Source: Glandiceps talaboti (taxonomy: Eukaryota > Hemichordata > Enteropneusta > Spengelidae). Taken from it: a DNA stretch of 32,500 nt. Below, piece by piece: positions 22,146-32,500 of this stretch. The first letter of the stretch is position 1. Each line of letters opens with the position of its first letter. A model generated the notes under the pieces. That model was not told the DNA's origin and made no database searches. It worked only from the letters and a program-made list of their open reading frames with translations. The stretch is taken from positions 5,639,040-5,671,539 of the forward strand of contig NC_135569.1 of the NCBI RefSeq assembly GCF_964340395.1, given 5' to 3'. Both the position numbers and the translations under genes were made by a program.

Positions 22146-22216
22146 GTAGATATGTATTTTGTTTCAATATTCTAATAAAATTATTTTCATCAGTTTAGTA
22201 TATGATTGCAGTTCTC

Positions 22217-22218
<2 letters not shown>

Positions 22219-22285
<67 letters not shown>

Positions 22286-22286
22286 T

Positions 22287-22323
<37 letters not shown>

Positions 22324-22595
22324 CCACCACCACCACCACCACCACCACCACCATCACCATCATCATCATCATCATCATCACCACCATCATCATCATCATC
22401 AACAACAACACCACCACCACCACCACCACCACCACCACCACCACCACTATCACCCAACTACTACTACTACTACTACCACCACCACCACCAGTAGCATCAC
22501 TATAACCATTACTATACTCACATATCAAATCACATCACATCACATCACATCACATCACACCACATCACATCACATCACACCACACCACATCACAA
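22219..22595. repeat. compound trinucleotide (ATC)n/(ACC)n/(ACT)n array plus (CACAT)n
   Basis: About 270 bp of ATC and ACC blocks with AAC and ACT patches, followed by CACAT pentamers to about 22595. It lies just upstream of the CTLD-5 promoter region. His-, Ile-, Ser- and Val-run frames are artefacts. Confidence 0.98.
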
Positions 22596-23335
22596 ATCAA
22601 ATCCTATCGCTCTTGCAATTGGGTAAACTAATTATGTTAATGAGTGAGACAGAGGCAGCAACATTAAAACAAAGACAGATAATACATCTTTGTATAAAAT
22701 TAAAAAACAAATGTCAGAAAAACATTGGTCTCTGGGTAACAAGAATGGTAACAAAAAATAAATAGAATAGTCTAGGATAAATAGGATGGCATTAGGGATA
22801 ATTTAGGATATTTGTTTTTGAAGACATGTCGACTTAAAATGTGAACACGTGACTGTTCATCTATCACGCTACATCGTATCAGTCCAACAACAGCTGTCAA
22901 GTCCCACTATGTTGTTTGGACTGTTTTATATTCGTTGAAAATTCATAGATCATCAAATACAAACTATTCTCCAAACATTTTTTTTACCAAATGCGACCTG
23001 CCACACACTCACACAATGTCTGACTTTATATTTTTGAGGGTTTCTTCTTCTCTAAGTGATTACTGGCGTATCTATTCCAAATGCTAATACGACATCAATA
23101 AAGAGTCTAGTACTGGAAACGTCTGTTTTAATTTTAAAACGCTGCTCTGTTTAGCTGCATTGCAGTGCTATACGTACACCTGTACTGTAATAATATTTAA
23201 ATTGACCCCTTTAGTCTGTAACTGTATGTAGTGGCTGGAAGCCATCTTTGTATATAGATAGTTTACACTAAGAGTCCCTGGCGGGATGTCGTTTGTCATT
23301 ATCGCCAACAGCAGCGGCTACTTTACTTTGCCCCC
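22596..23335. other. CTLD-6/CTLD-5 intergenic region
   Basis: No gene or repeat recognised until a TATATAG string near 23250, about 85 nt upstream of the candidate plus-strand exon at 23336. Confidence 0.4.
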
Positions 23336-23642
23336 ATGAAGACGCTACTGTCTAAGGTGAGTTTTTGTTCCATATTTTACTTTTCAAGTGAAACTGAAGT
23401 CAGAATTCTTACGAAGCAATGTACTGGACCTACAGGTGTGGCCGAGCACGTTTCTAAAGACAGCAAGCAAAGCCTATTTCTTCAAAGTACTTATTTTGAA
23501 TGCAAATTTATTTTATGTAATGAAACGATATAAATAAAATCGAAATGTATTTTTCGTTTGTATTTCCTTGCAGAATCGTTCGTTCGTTATTCATTCGTTA
23601 GTTATACAGCATTCCGAGAACGCTACATTGAATAGCAATTAA
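23336..23642 (+). CDS. weak candidate short spliced ORF (29 aa)
   Basis: ATGAAGACGCTACTGTCTAAG (23336-23356) is followed by a perfect donor context AAG|GTGAGT. An acceptor (TTTGTATTTCCTTGCAG) ends at 23573, and the frame continues to TAA at 23640-23642. ATTAAA at 23639-23644 overlaps the stop. The second exon includes CGTTCGTTCGTT simple sequence. No family recognised; it may be a non-coding transcript or chance. Confidence 0.2.
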
Positions 23643-23669
23643 AGACTTAAAACTTTATACACCATTTAT

Positions 23670-23719
23670 CACTCACTCACTCACTCACTCACTCACTCAC
23701 TCACTCACTCACTCACTCG
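23670..23719. repeat. (CACT)n microsatellite
   Basis: About twelve tandem CACT units, 3' of CTLD-6. Confidence 0.97.
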
Positions 23720-23783
23720 AGTGATTTACTATTACACATCCTCAAAATCAAAAGAACGGCGAAAAGTGCATTACGCAATTATG

Positions 23784-23789
23784 TTTATT
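23784..23789 (-). other. possible poly(A) signal of CTLD-6
   Basis: AATAAA on the minus strand about 260 nt downstream of the CTLD-6 stop. Confidence 0.45.
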
Positions 23790-24047
23790 CATATAAGCCT
23801 CTGGTTTGTTCATGTACAATACAGACTGTATTTTTAAAAGTACGTTATTATCATTTCGTGAGGGTAGATTTAAATACATTTGTATTTCTGTCTTATGTAA
23901 TATTCATAGACTTCTATTCGTAACTATTTGTATATCAGTCTCATGTAATATTCGTAGACCCTTATTCGTAAGACAACGAATATATGTTTTGAAGGAAATT
24001 GTGCATTTTGGATATTGAAGGAATCGAAGTCTGATCTCATACGTTGA

Positions 24048-25083
24048 CTAGATGAAGATTTTGCACATGAATGGTTTGTCCTCGGAACAATCTTCGTCAT
24101 CCCAGCCAGTAGCTGTAAAGAGAGAGTAAACATTTATGTCAAAGAGTAAAGGTCATAGACAATTGTGCAAAAGGTCAAAGTTCAAGTTTCACAGTTCATG
24201 ATTTCGAAGAGCTGAATTTAATAAGTAAGTAGCGTCTAAGGCCAAGGGTGAAGTTCAAAGTTCGAGTCATTCCTGCCTATGTAGATATGATTATTGTTAT
24301 TTATACGATAGCTTTGAAAACTTACGGAGGGAATCCTTGATTTGGATTTGAGTACAATCTTGTCCATCAATGATTATTCCAGAATCATTATCATTAGGTT
24401 CTCCTTTATGCCAGTTGGTATAAGTTGTCTCTGTTCCATCAATCCAGGAGAATTTACCTTCCTGTAAATATGATAAATCAGTTTATTCTTAGCTAAGGAT
24501 CCATCCATCCATCCATCCAACCATCCATCCATCCACCCATCCATCCATCCATCCATCCATCCATCCATCCACCCATCAATGACTCACTGACGGAATGTTT
24601 GATTGACTGATCGATTAATCGATCGATGAATAGATCAATCAATTAATCAATCAGACGGAAATCGAAGGAAAGTGGGTTCCAAATTTATGGATCAACATGC
24701 GCGCGAGAATGTATAACATCTGTCTAAACCTTATTGGTTGTAAATTTGGCCGACAATGTTTGAGGAGAAATTATGTTACTTACAAAGTCGCGGTCATTGA
24801 ACCCTGTCCAGTAATTTTTATAACCACCAGCTAAACCATTGATAAATTCACTCTCCTCTTTAGTATGAATTGAGACCAAATTTCCGCCATATGTACGGCA
24901 AATGTTCTCTGCTGTTTCCCAATCTTGGACACCACTGAAGTAGCGATAACACTTATTTTCCCATGGGTACCAAAGATAAGGACAGTATTCGTTTTCTAAA
25001 AAAAATAGTATGTGTAGAGAACTTTATCATCATTCGAGGTAACTACATTTTGGTTAATATATGAATCAGTATATATGGAATAT

Positions 25084-25150
<67 letters not shown>

Positions 25151-25607
25151 CCATCATCACCACCACCACCACCACCACCACCACCACCATCATCATCGTC
25201 ATCATCCCCACCACCACCACCACCATCACCATAATCACCACCACCACCATCATCATCATCATCACCATCACCACCACCACCACCACCACCACCACCACCA
25301 CCACCATCATCATCATCACCATAATCACCACCACCACCATAATCATCCCCACCACCATCGCCATCATCACCATAATCACCACCACCACCACCGCCACCAC
25401 CGTTTCATACCGTACTACGAAGAGTTCATATTTTTTACTTGCAACCACTTTTATATTCAATCTCTTAACATATCGAGTCTTACAAAGTACAAGAATATCT
25501 CTAAATTATCTATATTCTTTGTAAGATATAGAATTTTACAAACCGATTGTATAGAGGGCGCTCGTACAAGAGAGAGCAACACCAAGGATGACGAGTGAAA
25601 TCAACAT
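24048..25607 (-). CDS. CTLD-6: secreted C-type lectin-like protein, EPN type (158 aa)
   Basis: Exons: 25544-25607 (ATG, signal peptide [14 protein letters not shown]), 24784-24995, 24326-24461 and 24048-24112 (TAG stop). Phases 1-0-1. The first donor is the less usual G|GTTTGT. Landmarks: [35 protein letters not shown] at residues 84-89, [10 protein letters not shown] at 113-115, DGQDC, WDDEDC and PFMCK. EPN with WDD suggests a mannose-type site with a conservative change in the WND strand. It lacks the cysteine insertion of CTLD-3 to -5 and pairs best with CTLD-7 (CP..W, CYRYF and LVS[IV]H). AAATTTACAG lies 11 bases before the ATG and CTAAG|GTTAGT near 25672, so a 5' UTR intron is possible. 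Confidence 0.93.
24499..24571. repeat. (CATC)n microsatellite
   Basis: CATC units with a few CAAC and CACC variants, in intron 2 of CTLD-6. Confidence 0.97.
25083..25402. repeat. (ATC)n/(ACC)n trinucleotide array
   Basis: About 320 bp of ATC and ACC blocks, with short blocks such as CACCATAATCACC recurring. It sits in intron 1 of CTLD-6, between signal and first domain exon. Val-, Met-, Ile- and Thr-run frames are artefacts. Confidence 0.98.
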
Positions 25608-27482
25608 GTTGAAAATTTCTGTAAATTTGAAGAAAGACGAATACTATATGTTAATGTAATTAGTCCCTTTGCACTAACCTTAGACCACGTCACTTTTGTT
25701 AGTGGTCTGAGACTCAATGTACCGGTCAAAGTCTGTCTGACTGTCCGTCAGTCTCTTTGTCTGTCTGTCCTTGTATATTCATTTGTACACGTGCATATCA
25801 TTTGTCACTCCTCTTGGGCAAATTTTCCTCTTGACTTTTGTCTACGTTATCATACCTTCACATGCGTAGCCATAACGGGAAAAGACACGTGTATAAAGTT
25901 TCCATTTTACAAAATGATATGTTCAAAAATAAACTTTCACATAACACTTCGGTATAGCACAACTTTAGATGCATATATTTATCCTTTATGGGAACTTCTA
26001 TCTAGTTGTACATAGTTCAACTGAAATATTGTGTATATAACTATTGTAGTTTCCAAAAGCTTCACAACAAAACCTTAGTGACTTGATGGTAGTTGGCGGA
26101 GTGACAGACGCATTTATGTCTAAATTGGCAAATCTTTGAAGTCATGAAACTCGAGATTCCATTCTTGTTTAGTTGCCAACATGTGGGACACATTTACAAT
26201 GATTTACAAGATGGTAAAAATGCTGTAGTATATCTGCTATCATATCTTCCCCTCCCTCTGTCACCGTTTCTAGGACTCTTATCACTCGGGACAGACTCCG
26301 ACAATGAGTGACTACACATTTTGACAACCCGAATACGTGACAGAATACCTTACTCACCCAGTTAGATGTCTTGGCCTGCAATAAATCTTCCGTCAGAATA
26401 TTCGACCGACTTCGAATGTTTTGTCAAAATGACAGAGGCTAAGAGAAGGTTATCAAATACCAGTCTCATATCTCCGACTACATTTGTACATCTGTTTCTT
26501 TATCATTCCTTCTCACCATTTTGTTTTTATCTTAATACCTAATCTGTCTCTATTTGTTTGTTTGTTATCAAAGGATGTCTGGTCGTTTGTTTGTTTCAAT
26601 TCTAAATTCTTATTCAAACGGTATAGTTTGATACTTGTGATAACATTAATATGGCATGATGGTTACAGGTGCACGCTTTCACAAACATGAGAGACGTGCA
26701 GACTTAATTCAATATCGTACGATATGTTCTTAAATGTTATCTTTTCGTTGTAAATTACACCGGATGTCAATATTATCATCAATATTGTTTTCATGGAGTT
26801 GTTCAGGTGACATGGAGTTGTTCTGCGCACACGCTGTCAAATATTTTACTTTTTGCCTTGTAAAGTACACATCATGACTCAAATGTGTCGTGTCAGCATT
26901 TTAGTTCTTGTCTACCGTGAAGTTGAGTAACCGTGGCTTCGGTGAATACACTGAAACTTAGGCAGCAATAAAACTTAACAGAAGTAACTATGTACGTGCA
27001 GTGAAGCTTTGTATCTAGACTAATTAGTCTAAAATACAATTTGAAAAGCATTTTTTGGGTTAGAGACGGGAGTCAAATTTTGAAACAATGAAATCATATA
27101 CTAAGACCATAATACTTTAAAAACCCGTAAGTCACAAACCAGTTTCTCTGAATCACCGTGTGAGGGCGCAACTTTCCAAAATGGCGGCTTCCATCTAAGA
27201 GAAAGTCTTGTGTTACTTTTCTTCCAAAAAACAGCATTTAGTTTTAGATGTGATATCTTAAACGTGTCCTATCCAATGTCACAATATATGGAGAGTATTA
27301 ATGATAAAAATCACTACGAGGTTCAACCCTATTTTGAAGAAAATCGAAATAAAATTGGAGTACTGTACTGGTGTACATGGTCATTGCATGGAGTAGTACA
27401 TGGAGAAAGCACTTGGTGATACTGTTTTCATATTTGACCGATTTCTTAAACAAAAACGAAAGATCATCAAGGGTATTCCTAC
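25608..27482. other. CTLD-7/CTLD-6 intergenic region, no gene recognised
   Basis: Contains the upstream region of CTLD-6 and otherwise unique AT-rich sequence. AAAATGGCGGCTTCC near 27179 looks like a housekeeping start but hits a stop after five codons. Short low-complexity CTGT patches lie near 25735-25770. Confidence 0.4.
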
Positions 27483-27730
<248 letters not shown>

Positions 27731-27978
27731 TGCAAGCACGTACACTCCAGTACAGTACATGCTAGGCCTACATTTTTTTAGAATTTGTCTTTCTTCAAAA
27801 TAAGCTTAACTTGAACCTAGCAATAATTTTCATCGTGGACATTCTCCATGTATTCCCAGTTTTAGTGTGTGATTAACTGTTTCAATATTTGACTCCTGTC
27901 TCTATCCTACACCTGTTTTTGATACTCCAAAAATTACATCAGCCTATCTGAATGGGTAGTGTGAACTCTTTTTACTAC

Positions 27979-28011
27979 AGACAGACAGACAGACGGATGG
28001 ACGGACGGATG

Positions 28012-28049
<38 letters not shown>

Positions 28050-28165
28050 AAGAAAGACCGTCTGTCTCTCCGTCTATCAGTCTGTGGCTGTCTCTCTGCC
28101 TCTCTTCCTGTCTGCCTGTGTGTGCCTGTCTGTCTGTGTGTGTGTCTGTGTCTGTCAGCCATCCA

Positions 28166-28206
<41 letters not shown>
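27979..28206. repeat. inverted (CAGA)n ... (CTGT)n array
   Basis: CAGA units with GGAC variants (27979-28050) face a CTGT-rich stretch (28059-28206) whose last 45 or so bases are pure CTGT. The ends can pair as a long imperfect hairpin. It lies just 3' of the CTLD-7 poly(A) signal. Confidence 0.95.
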
Positions 28207-28207
<1 letters not shown>

Positions 28208-28269
28208 GTTATTTGTAACCACTCTTTCAATCAAATTTTAAAAGGCTATCATTACGATGATCCAAGGTT

Positions 28270-28275
28270 TTTATT
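28270..28275 (-). other. poly(A) signal of CTLD-7
   Basis: AATAAA on the minus strand about 95 nt downstream of the CTLD-7 stop. Confidence 0.6.
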
Positions 28276-28369
28276 GTATTCACAATAAACAATACCATTC
28301 AAATTCCAAACACAAAGGGTATGATATTCAAAGTAATCATGTGACAATAATGTGGTCTTTTCCTTAAAT

Positions 28370-29314
28370 TCAGTTTTTAAGTATTTTGCATATGAATTGT
28401 CTTTCTTCATCACAGCTCAAATCGTTCCACTTCCATTCTGTAAAGAAGGAAAGGTCAATGTACACTTCATAATGTACCTTAATTCATTGAGCATTTGCAA
28501 CCAAAATGTTATCCCCAAATATGTTCATCGTCCAGCCAAGGAAAATACGAGAAACCTAAGGGGCCTTGTCACTACTATGAAGAGTCGAAAGACGAGTAGT
28601 GTCAAAACACTTACCTCATAAATATATTTTCAGCTGACTGAAGTATAATATTAGGAAATTATATAATTTTACTACAAATATATATTGATGACAATATCAC
28701 GATAAATAATGTCGATTTTGAATAGTTTGACTCATATTTTGAGCACCGCAAAACACATCTTTTGTTCGAAAACGCTCAACTTGGCATGCGCATGCGTGAA
28801 GGAAAATGACTAGTGTCTACACCATGTTCAGTAAAAATGGTCTTTTCATGGCTAATCTTAGAAATTCATCCTCAGTACGATGTTACAGTAGTTGAGAACT
28901 ACATCGACTCGTGATGATGGAGTAATACATATGGCACATTTTGAAAGACTATAAATAATGGAAACGACAATTCATTCGTAGAGAACTTTCTAACTTTTTC
29001 TTTCAACCGACTGACAAGTCACATGTAAGTATGTATTCTACCTACCGTCGGCACCACTTCTACTGCCATCAGCCTCAACGCAATTCTCGACACCCACACC
29101 ATTGGGTTCCCCTACATGCCAGTCAGAGTATACGTAAGCTGAACCATCACTCCATTCATAGGCACCTAGCTGTTGCCATGGCAAACAATTATTAAAGTGA
29201 TTATTATACTCTTTAATAATTTTGTTTTGTAAGACCACCACCATGACAACATTCATCATCACTATTCAGAATGTATAACCATCACCACCGCCGCCGAGCC
29301 ACCACCACTGCCAA

Positions 29315-29354
<40 letters not shown>

Positions 29355-29361
29355 GTCGTCG

Positions 29362-29411
<50 letters not shown>

Positions 29412-29419
29412 GTCATCAA

Positions 29420-29451
<32 letters not shown>

Positions 29452-30666
29452 TCATCACCACCACCTACACCACCACCACCACCACCATCATCATCATCAC
29501 CACCACCACCACCACCACCACCACCACCACCACCACCACCACTGCCACCACAAATTATAACAGCAACACTAACAGTAGTAACACGATAAGAGTGAACTTA
29601 CACCACTAGGGTCATTGAGTCCAATCCAGTACCTATTACCACCACAACCCTGTAGTTTGTGAATGAATTGGTTTTCTGGGTCATCATGCACAGAGACTAA
29701 ATCAGCACCGTAGGTTTCACAAATTGTCTGAGCTCTTGTCCAAGTGTTTTCAGCCATGAAATATCTATAGCAATGTCCTTCAAATTCGATCCAGTATATT
29801 GGGCAGTACTCTGGAGGATATTATAAGAATGTTACGGTATTACATAGAGCTTAAATAATATAGCATTGTCAGAATTTTTATTTATGTTCAAGTTGGCTTG
29901 TTTGGCCAATTATTATAACTACATGGAGAACGGCTACTCGTGTTTCGATGTTTAGTCCATCAACATCATAACGACACAGCTGAGATAAAACTTCTTCAAA
30001 TCTGTATGGATGAAGTAAAGAAGAATAGTGATCATATTATACACACATACATACATACATACATACATACATACATACATACATACATACATACATACAT
30101 ACATACATACATACATACATACATACGTACGTACGTACGTACGTATGTACGTACGTACGTACGTACATACACACGCACGCACGCACGCACGCACGCACGC
30201 ACACATGCATACATACATACACACACATACATACATACATACATACATACATACATACATACATACATACACACACATACATACATACACACATACATAA
30301 ATACATACATACATACATACATACATACATACATACATACATACATACATACACACACACATACATACATACATACATACATACATACATACATACATAC
30401 ATACATACATACATACATACATACACACATACACACACATACGTACATACATACATACATACATACATACATACATACATAAATACATACATACATACAT
30501 ACATACATACATACATACATACATACATACATACACACACATACATACATACATACATACATACATACATACATACATGCACACACATACATACATACAT
30601 ACACACATACACACACATACATACATACATACATACATACATACATACATACATACATACATACAT

Positions 30667-30697
<31 letters not shown>

Positions 30698-30747
30698 TAC
30701 ATACATACACACATACATACACACATACACACACATACATACATACA

Positions 30748-30779
<32 letters not shown>

Positions 30780-31031
30780 CACACACAAGCATGCATGCAT
30801 GCATGCATGCATACATACATACATACATACATACATACATACATACATACATACATACATACATACATGCACACACATACATACATACATACATACATAC
30901 ATACATACATACATACATACACACATACACACACATACATACATACATACATACATACATACATACATACATACAGACAGACAGACAGACAGACAGACAT
31001 ACACACATACATACACACATACATACATACA

Positions 31032-31063
<32 letters not shown>

Positions 31064-31242
31064 CACACACAAGCATGCATGCATGCATGCATGCATACAT
31101 ACATACATACATACATACATACATACATACATACATACATACATACATACATACATACATACATACATACATACATAAAACACTTACGACAATAGATAAG
31201 TGGCAATCCAACCAACAGAACCAGGCTTAATAGACGAGACAT
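28370..31242 (-). CDS. CTLD-7: secreted C-type lectin-like protein, EPN type (151 aa)
   Basis: Exons: 31188-31242 (ATG, signal peptide MSRLLSLVLLVGLPLIYC), 29602-29810, 29046-29169 and 28370-28437 (TGA stop). Phases 1-0-1. Landmarks: YCPIYWIEFEGHCYRYF, LVSVHDDPENQF, WIGLND at residues 80-85, EWSDGS, EPN at 109-111, ENC, WNDLSC and QFICK. EPN, ENC and WND form a complete canonical Ca2+/mannose-type site, the most conventional in the array together with CTLD-5. An extra cysteine sits in LQGCGGN just before the WIGL strand. Intron 1 is dominated by a 1.1-kb ATAC array that begins about 12 nt from the donor. Intron 2 holds an ATC/ACC array. A leader exon is likely at 31959 and beyond. Confidence 0.93.
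29304..29547. repeat. (ATC)n/(GTC)n/(ACC)n trinucleotide array
   Basis: About 240 bp of ATC, GTC and ACC blocks in intron 2 of CTLD-7, ending about 55 nt from the donor of the preceding exon. Confidence 0.98.
30041..31176. repeat. (ATAC)n mega-microsatellite with block duplication, about 1.1 kb
   Basis: ATAC units interrupted by ACGT (30125-30168), GCAC, ACAC, CAGA and GCAT blocks. An ordered series (GCACACAC, then CAGA, then ACACACAAGC, then GCAT) occurs twice, about 285-305 bp apart (from about 30577 and about 30867). It fills most of intron 1 of CTLD-7 and ends about 12 nt from the donor. All long frames here (up to 419 codons) are artefacts. Confidence 0.98.
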
Positions 31243-31254
31243 GGTACTGATGAC

Positions 31255-31959
31255 ACTGAAAAAGAATATAAAAACGTCACTCCATGAATATGTCAAAAAG
31301 TAGTCATGTCGAGTGTTTTAGGGGTGACATATAGGAAGGAAATAAAGTAGTTGTATTTGCTTTGGAAAAAAAGGTATAACGGGAGGGGGGAGGAATATTA
31401 CCTTATTATCTGTTTTTGTTTAACATTTGTAACTTTTCGTGTGGCTACATACAGGTTTTGACAGCCTTCACGTTTCATTCATATTTTACTCATTCCTGGG
31501 TGTATATTAATGACTTAGAAAAGCGGCAGAGTAAGAGAGCAAGGTTAAAGGCATGCCTTCAAGTTTGACCTAAATAAAATGTAATTCAAACCTAACAATG
31601 ATTGTCAATATGCTCGGTTGAAGTTTCACGTGAATGCTGTCATGTGAAACTTCAAAAAACAGGGAACGAGGCTGTAAAGTTGTTAATACAAACCATTTTT
31701 AACTTTAAAAGTTTGAAAATCGTAAGTAAAGATTCTTTTTTTTTTAAAGAAGATTTTGGTATGATATTGTGGGAACAAAGGTAAAACATTGGAGCGGCAA
31801 TGAAAAACAACACCGGAAGATTTAACGATTCTTTATAGTTTTCACAAACTCCTACATTGAAAATACATGTATCATTAAGAACACAATTCTAATGTAAAGC
31901 ACCGTGTGTAATGTCTAGCGTAGGGCCGAAATATCCATCTACGTATAATAAAACTTACC
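31255..31959 (-). other. predicted 5' UTR intron of CTLD-7, with leader exon upstream
   Basis: On the minus strand, TTACTAAG|GTAAGT at 31959 is a strong donor. TCTTTTTCAG ends at 31256, 14 nt before the CTLD-7 ATG, and is a good acceptor. This predicts a non-coding leader exon just above 31959. The stretch between holds no recognised gene; a GGGAGGGGGG run lies near 31381. Confidence 0.35.
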
Positions 31960-31989
31960 TTAGTAAACTCGCTTCGTGGTCAGAAAACA

Positions 31990-32500
31990 ATTCTTGTTAG
32001 ATTGTCTGTTAGAGATATTTGATTAATGTATGCCATCAACATATGCGCAATTCGCAAACCTTATCTAAGTGTCACTGTTTGTCATGGTTAGTTACCTTAG
32101 CAACGGTGCTAGAATCATCATAGCCAGAAGAAGTTGTATTCATAGATAGAATATGGTTGATGCTAATTCCTTCAATACGCTGCTGATAATGTTGAATTGT
32201 ACAAAAGTCGCAAAGCAGTGTTTCACTTTCTTTAAGAAACAAATAATCATTTTTCGGAAACTGTCGTCAGCTTTCGAAATTAATTTTTCCAATATTAAGG
32301 AATTTGTTACGTCAAATGTATCCGCTACAAATTGCAAACAATTCATCATTTAAGATTGAAACAGCTGTCATGTGAGATTTGACCAAATTGTACACGTTAC
32401 ATTGCAGTCCAACTGATCGTATGGAAATATATAATGTTAAAGGGGTACATGCTGAGTTTAAACGTGTATAGGCGTAGTTTTTGCTACATATTTAGAAGGT
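31990..32500. other. upstream flank of CTLD-7, nothing recognised
   Basis: AT-rich sequence. Two short frames overlap on opposite strands at 32140-32353; neither resembles a known protein. Confidence 0.35.

Noticed and set aside
22159-22765. Poly-His, poly-Ser, poly-Ile and poly-Asp frames
   Set aside because: All are frames of the ATC/ACC trinucleotide array; the same explanation applies to 25075-25524, 27298-27781 and 29271-29609.
27179-27199. AAAATGGCGGCT as a second micro-gene start
   Set aside because: The frame reaches TAA after five codons and no donor precedes the stop.
29952-31296. 383-419-codon minus-strand frames rich in Met/Tyr/Val/Cys
   Set aside because: Translation of the (GTAT)n microsatellite in all three frames; only 31188-31242 (signal exon of CTLD-7) is real coding sequence within it.

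Overview
The window is animal nuclear DNA, probably from a marine invertebrate. The coding exons are short and separated by GT-AG introns, there are AATAAA signals, one eukaryotic-type tRNA-Asn with no encoded CCA, a SINE-like copy and an extreme load of simple repeats. A compact tandem array of short secreted C-type lectins plus this SINE type fits a cephalochordate such as amphioxus, but a hemichordate, mollusc or brachiopod cannot be excluded from sequence alone.

The main content is seven paralogous genes for small secreted proteins with a single C-type lectin-like domain (CTLD). All lie on the minus strand, head to tail. I call them CTLD-1 to CTLD-7 by rising coordinate: 1998-3344 (3' end not found), 5010-7673, 9579-11768, 14600-17303, 19115-22013, 24048-25607 and 28370-31242. 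I rebuilt the exons by hand. Six genes share a four-exon plan: signal-peptide exon, N-terminal half-domain exon ending just after the WIGL-like motif, middle exon carrying the EPN/QPD motif, and a terminal exon with W-x-D and the last two cysteines. Intron phases are 1-0-1 in all six and the predicted proteins are 151-166 aa. CTLD-1 has its signal peptide fused to the first domain exon, and no terminal exon is visible in the window. The ligand-site tripeptide changes along the array: EPN in CTLD-5, -6 and -7, QPD in CTLD-3 and -4, APD in CTLD-2, EPD in CTLD-1. CTLD-3, -4 and -5 also share an extra cysteine-rich insertion.

Other features on the plus strand are a tRNA-Asn(GTT) at 15201-15274 nested in intron 3 of CTLD-4, a candidate tiny two-exon gene at 554-841 with its own AATAAA, a weaker candidate first exon at 23336, and a SINE-like element at about 4196-4455.

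Introns and intergenic spaces are packed with microsatellites and minisatellites: (ATAC)n up to about 1.1 kb, (GA)n, (CAGA)n, (ATC/ACC)n, a degenerate telomere-like 16-bp repeat, and an (AGT)n(ACT)n palindrome. Nearly all long open frames in these arrays are repeat artefacts. The lectins would act outside the cell as carbohydrate or other ligand binders. Their divergence in ligand-site residues suggests a diversified set, probably for mucosal or immune recognition; that role is inference.
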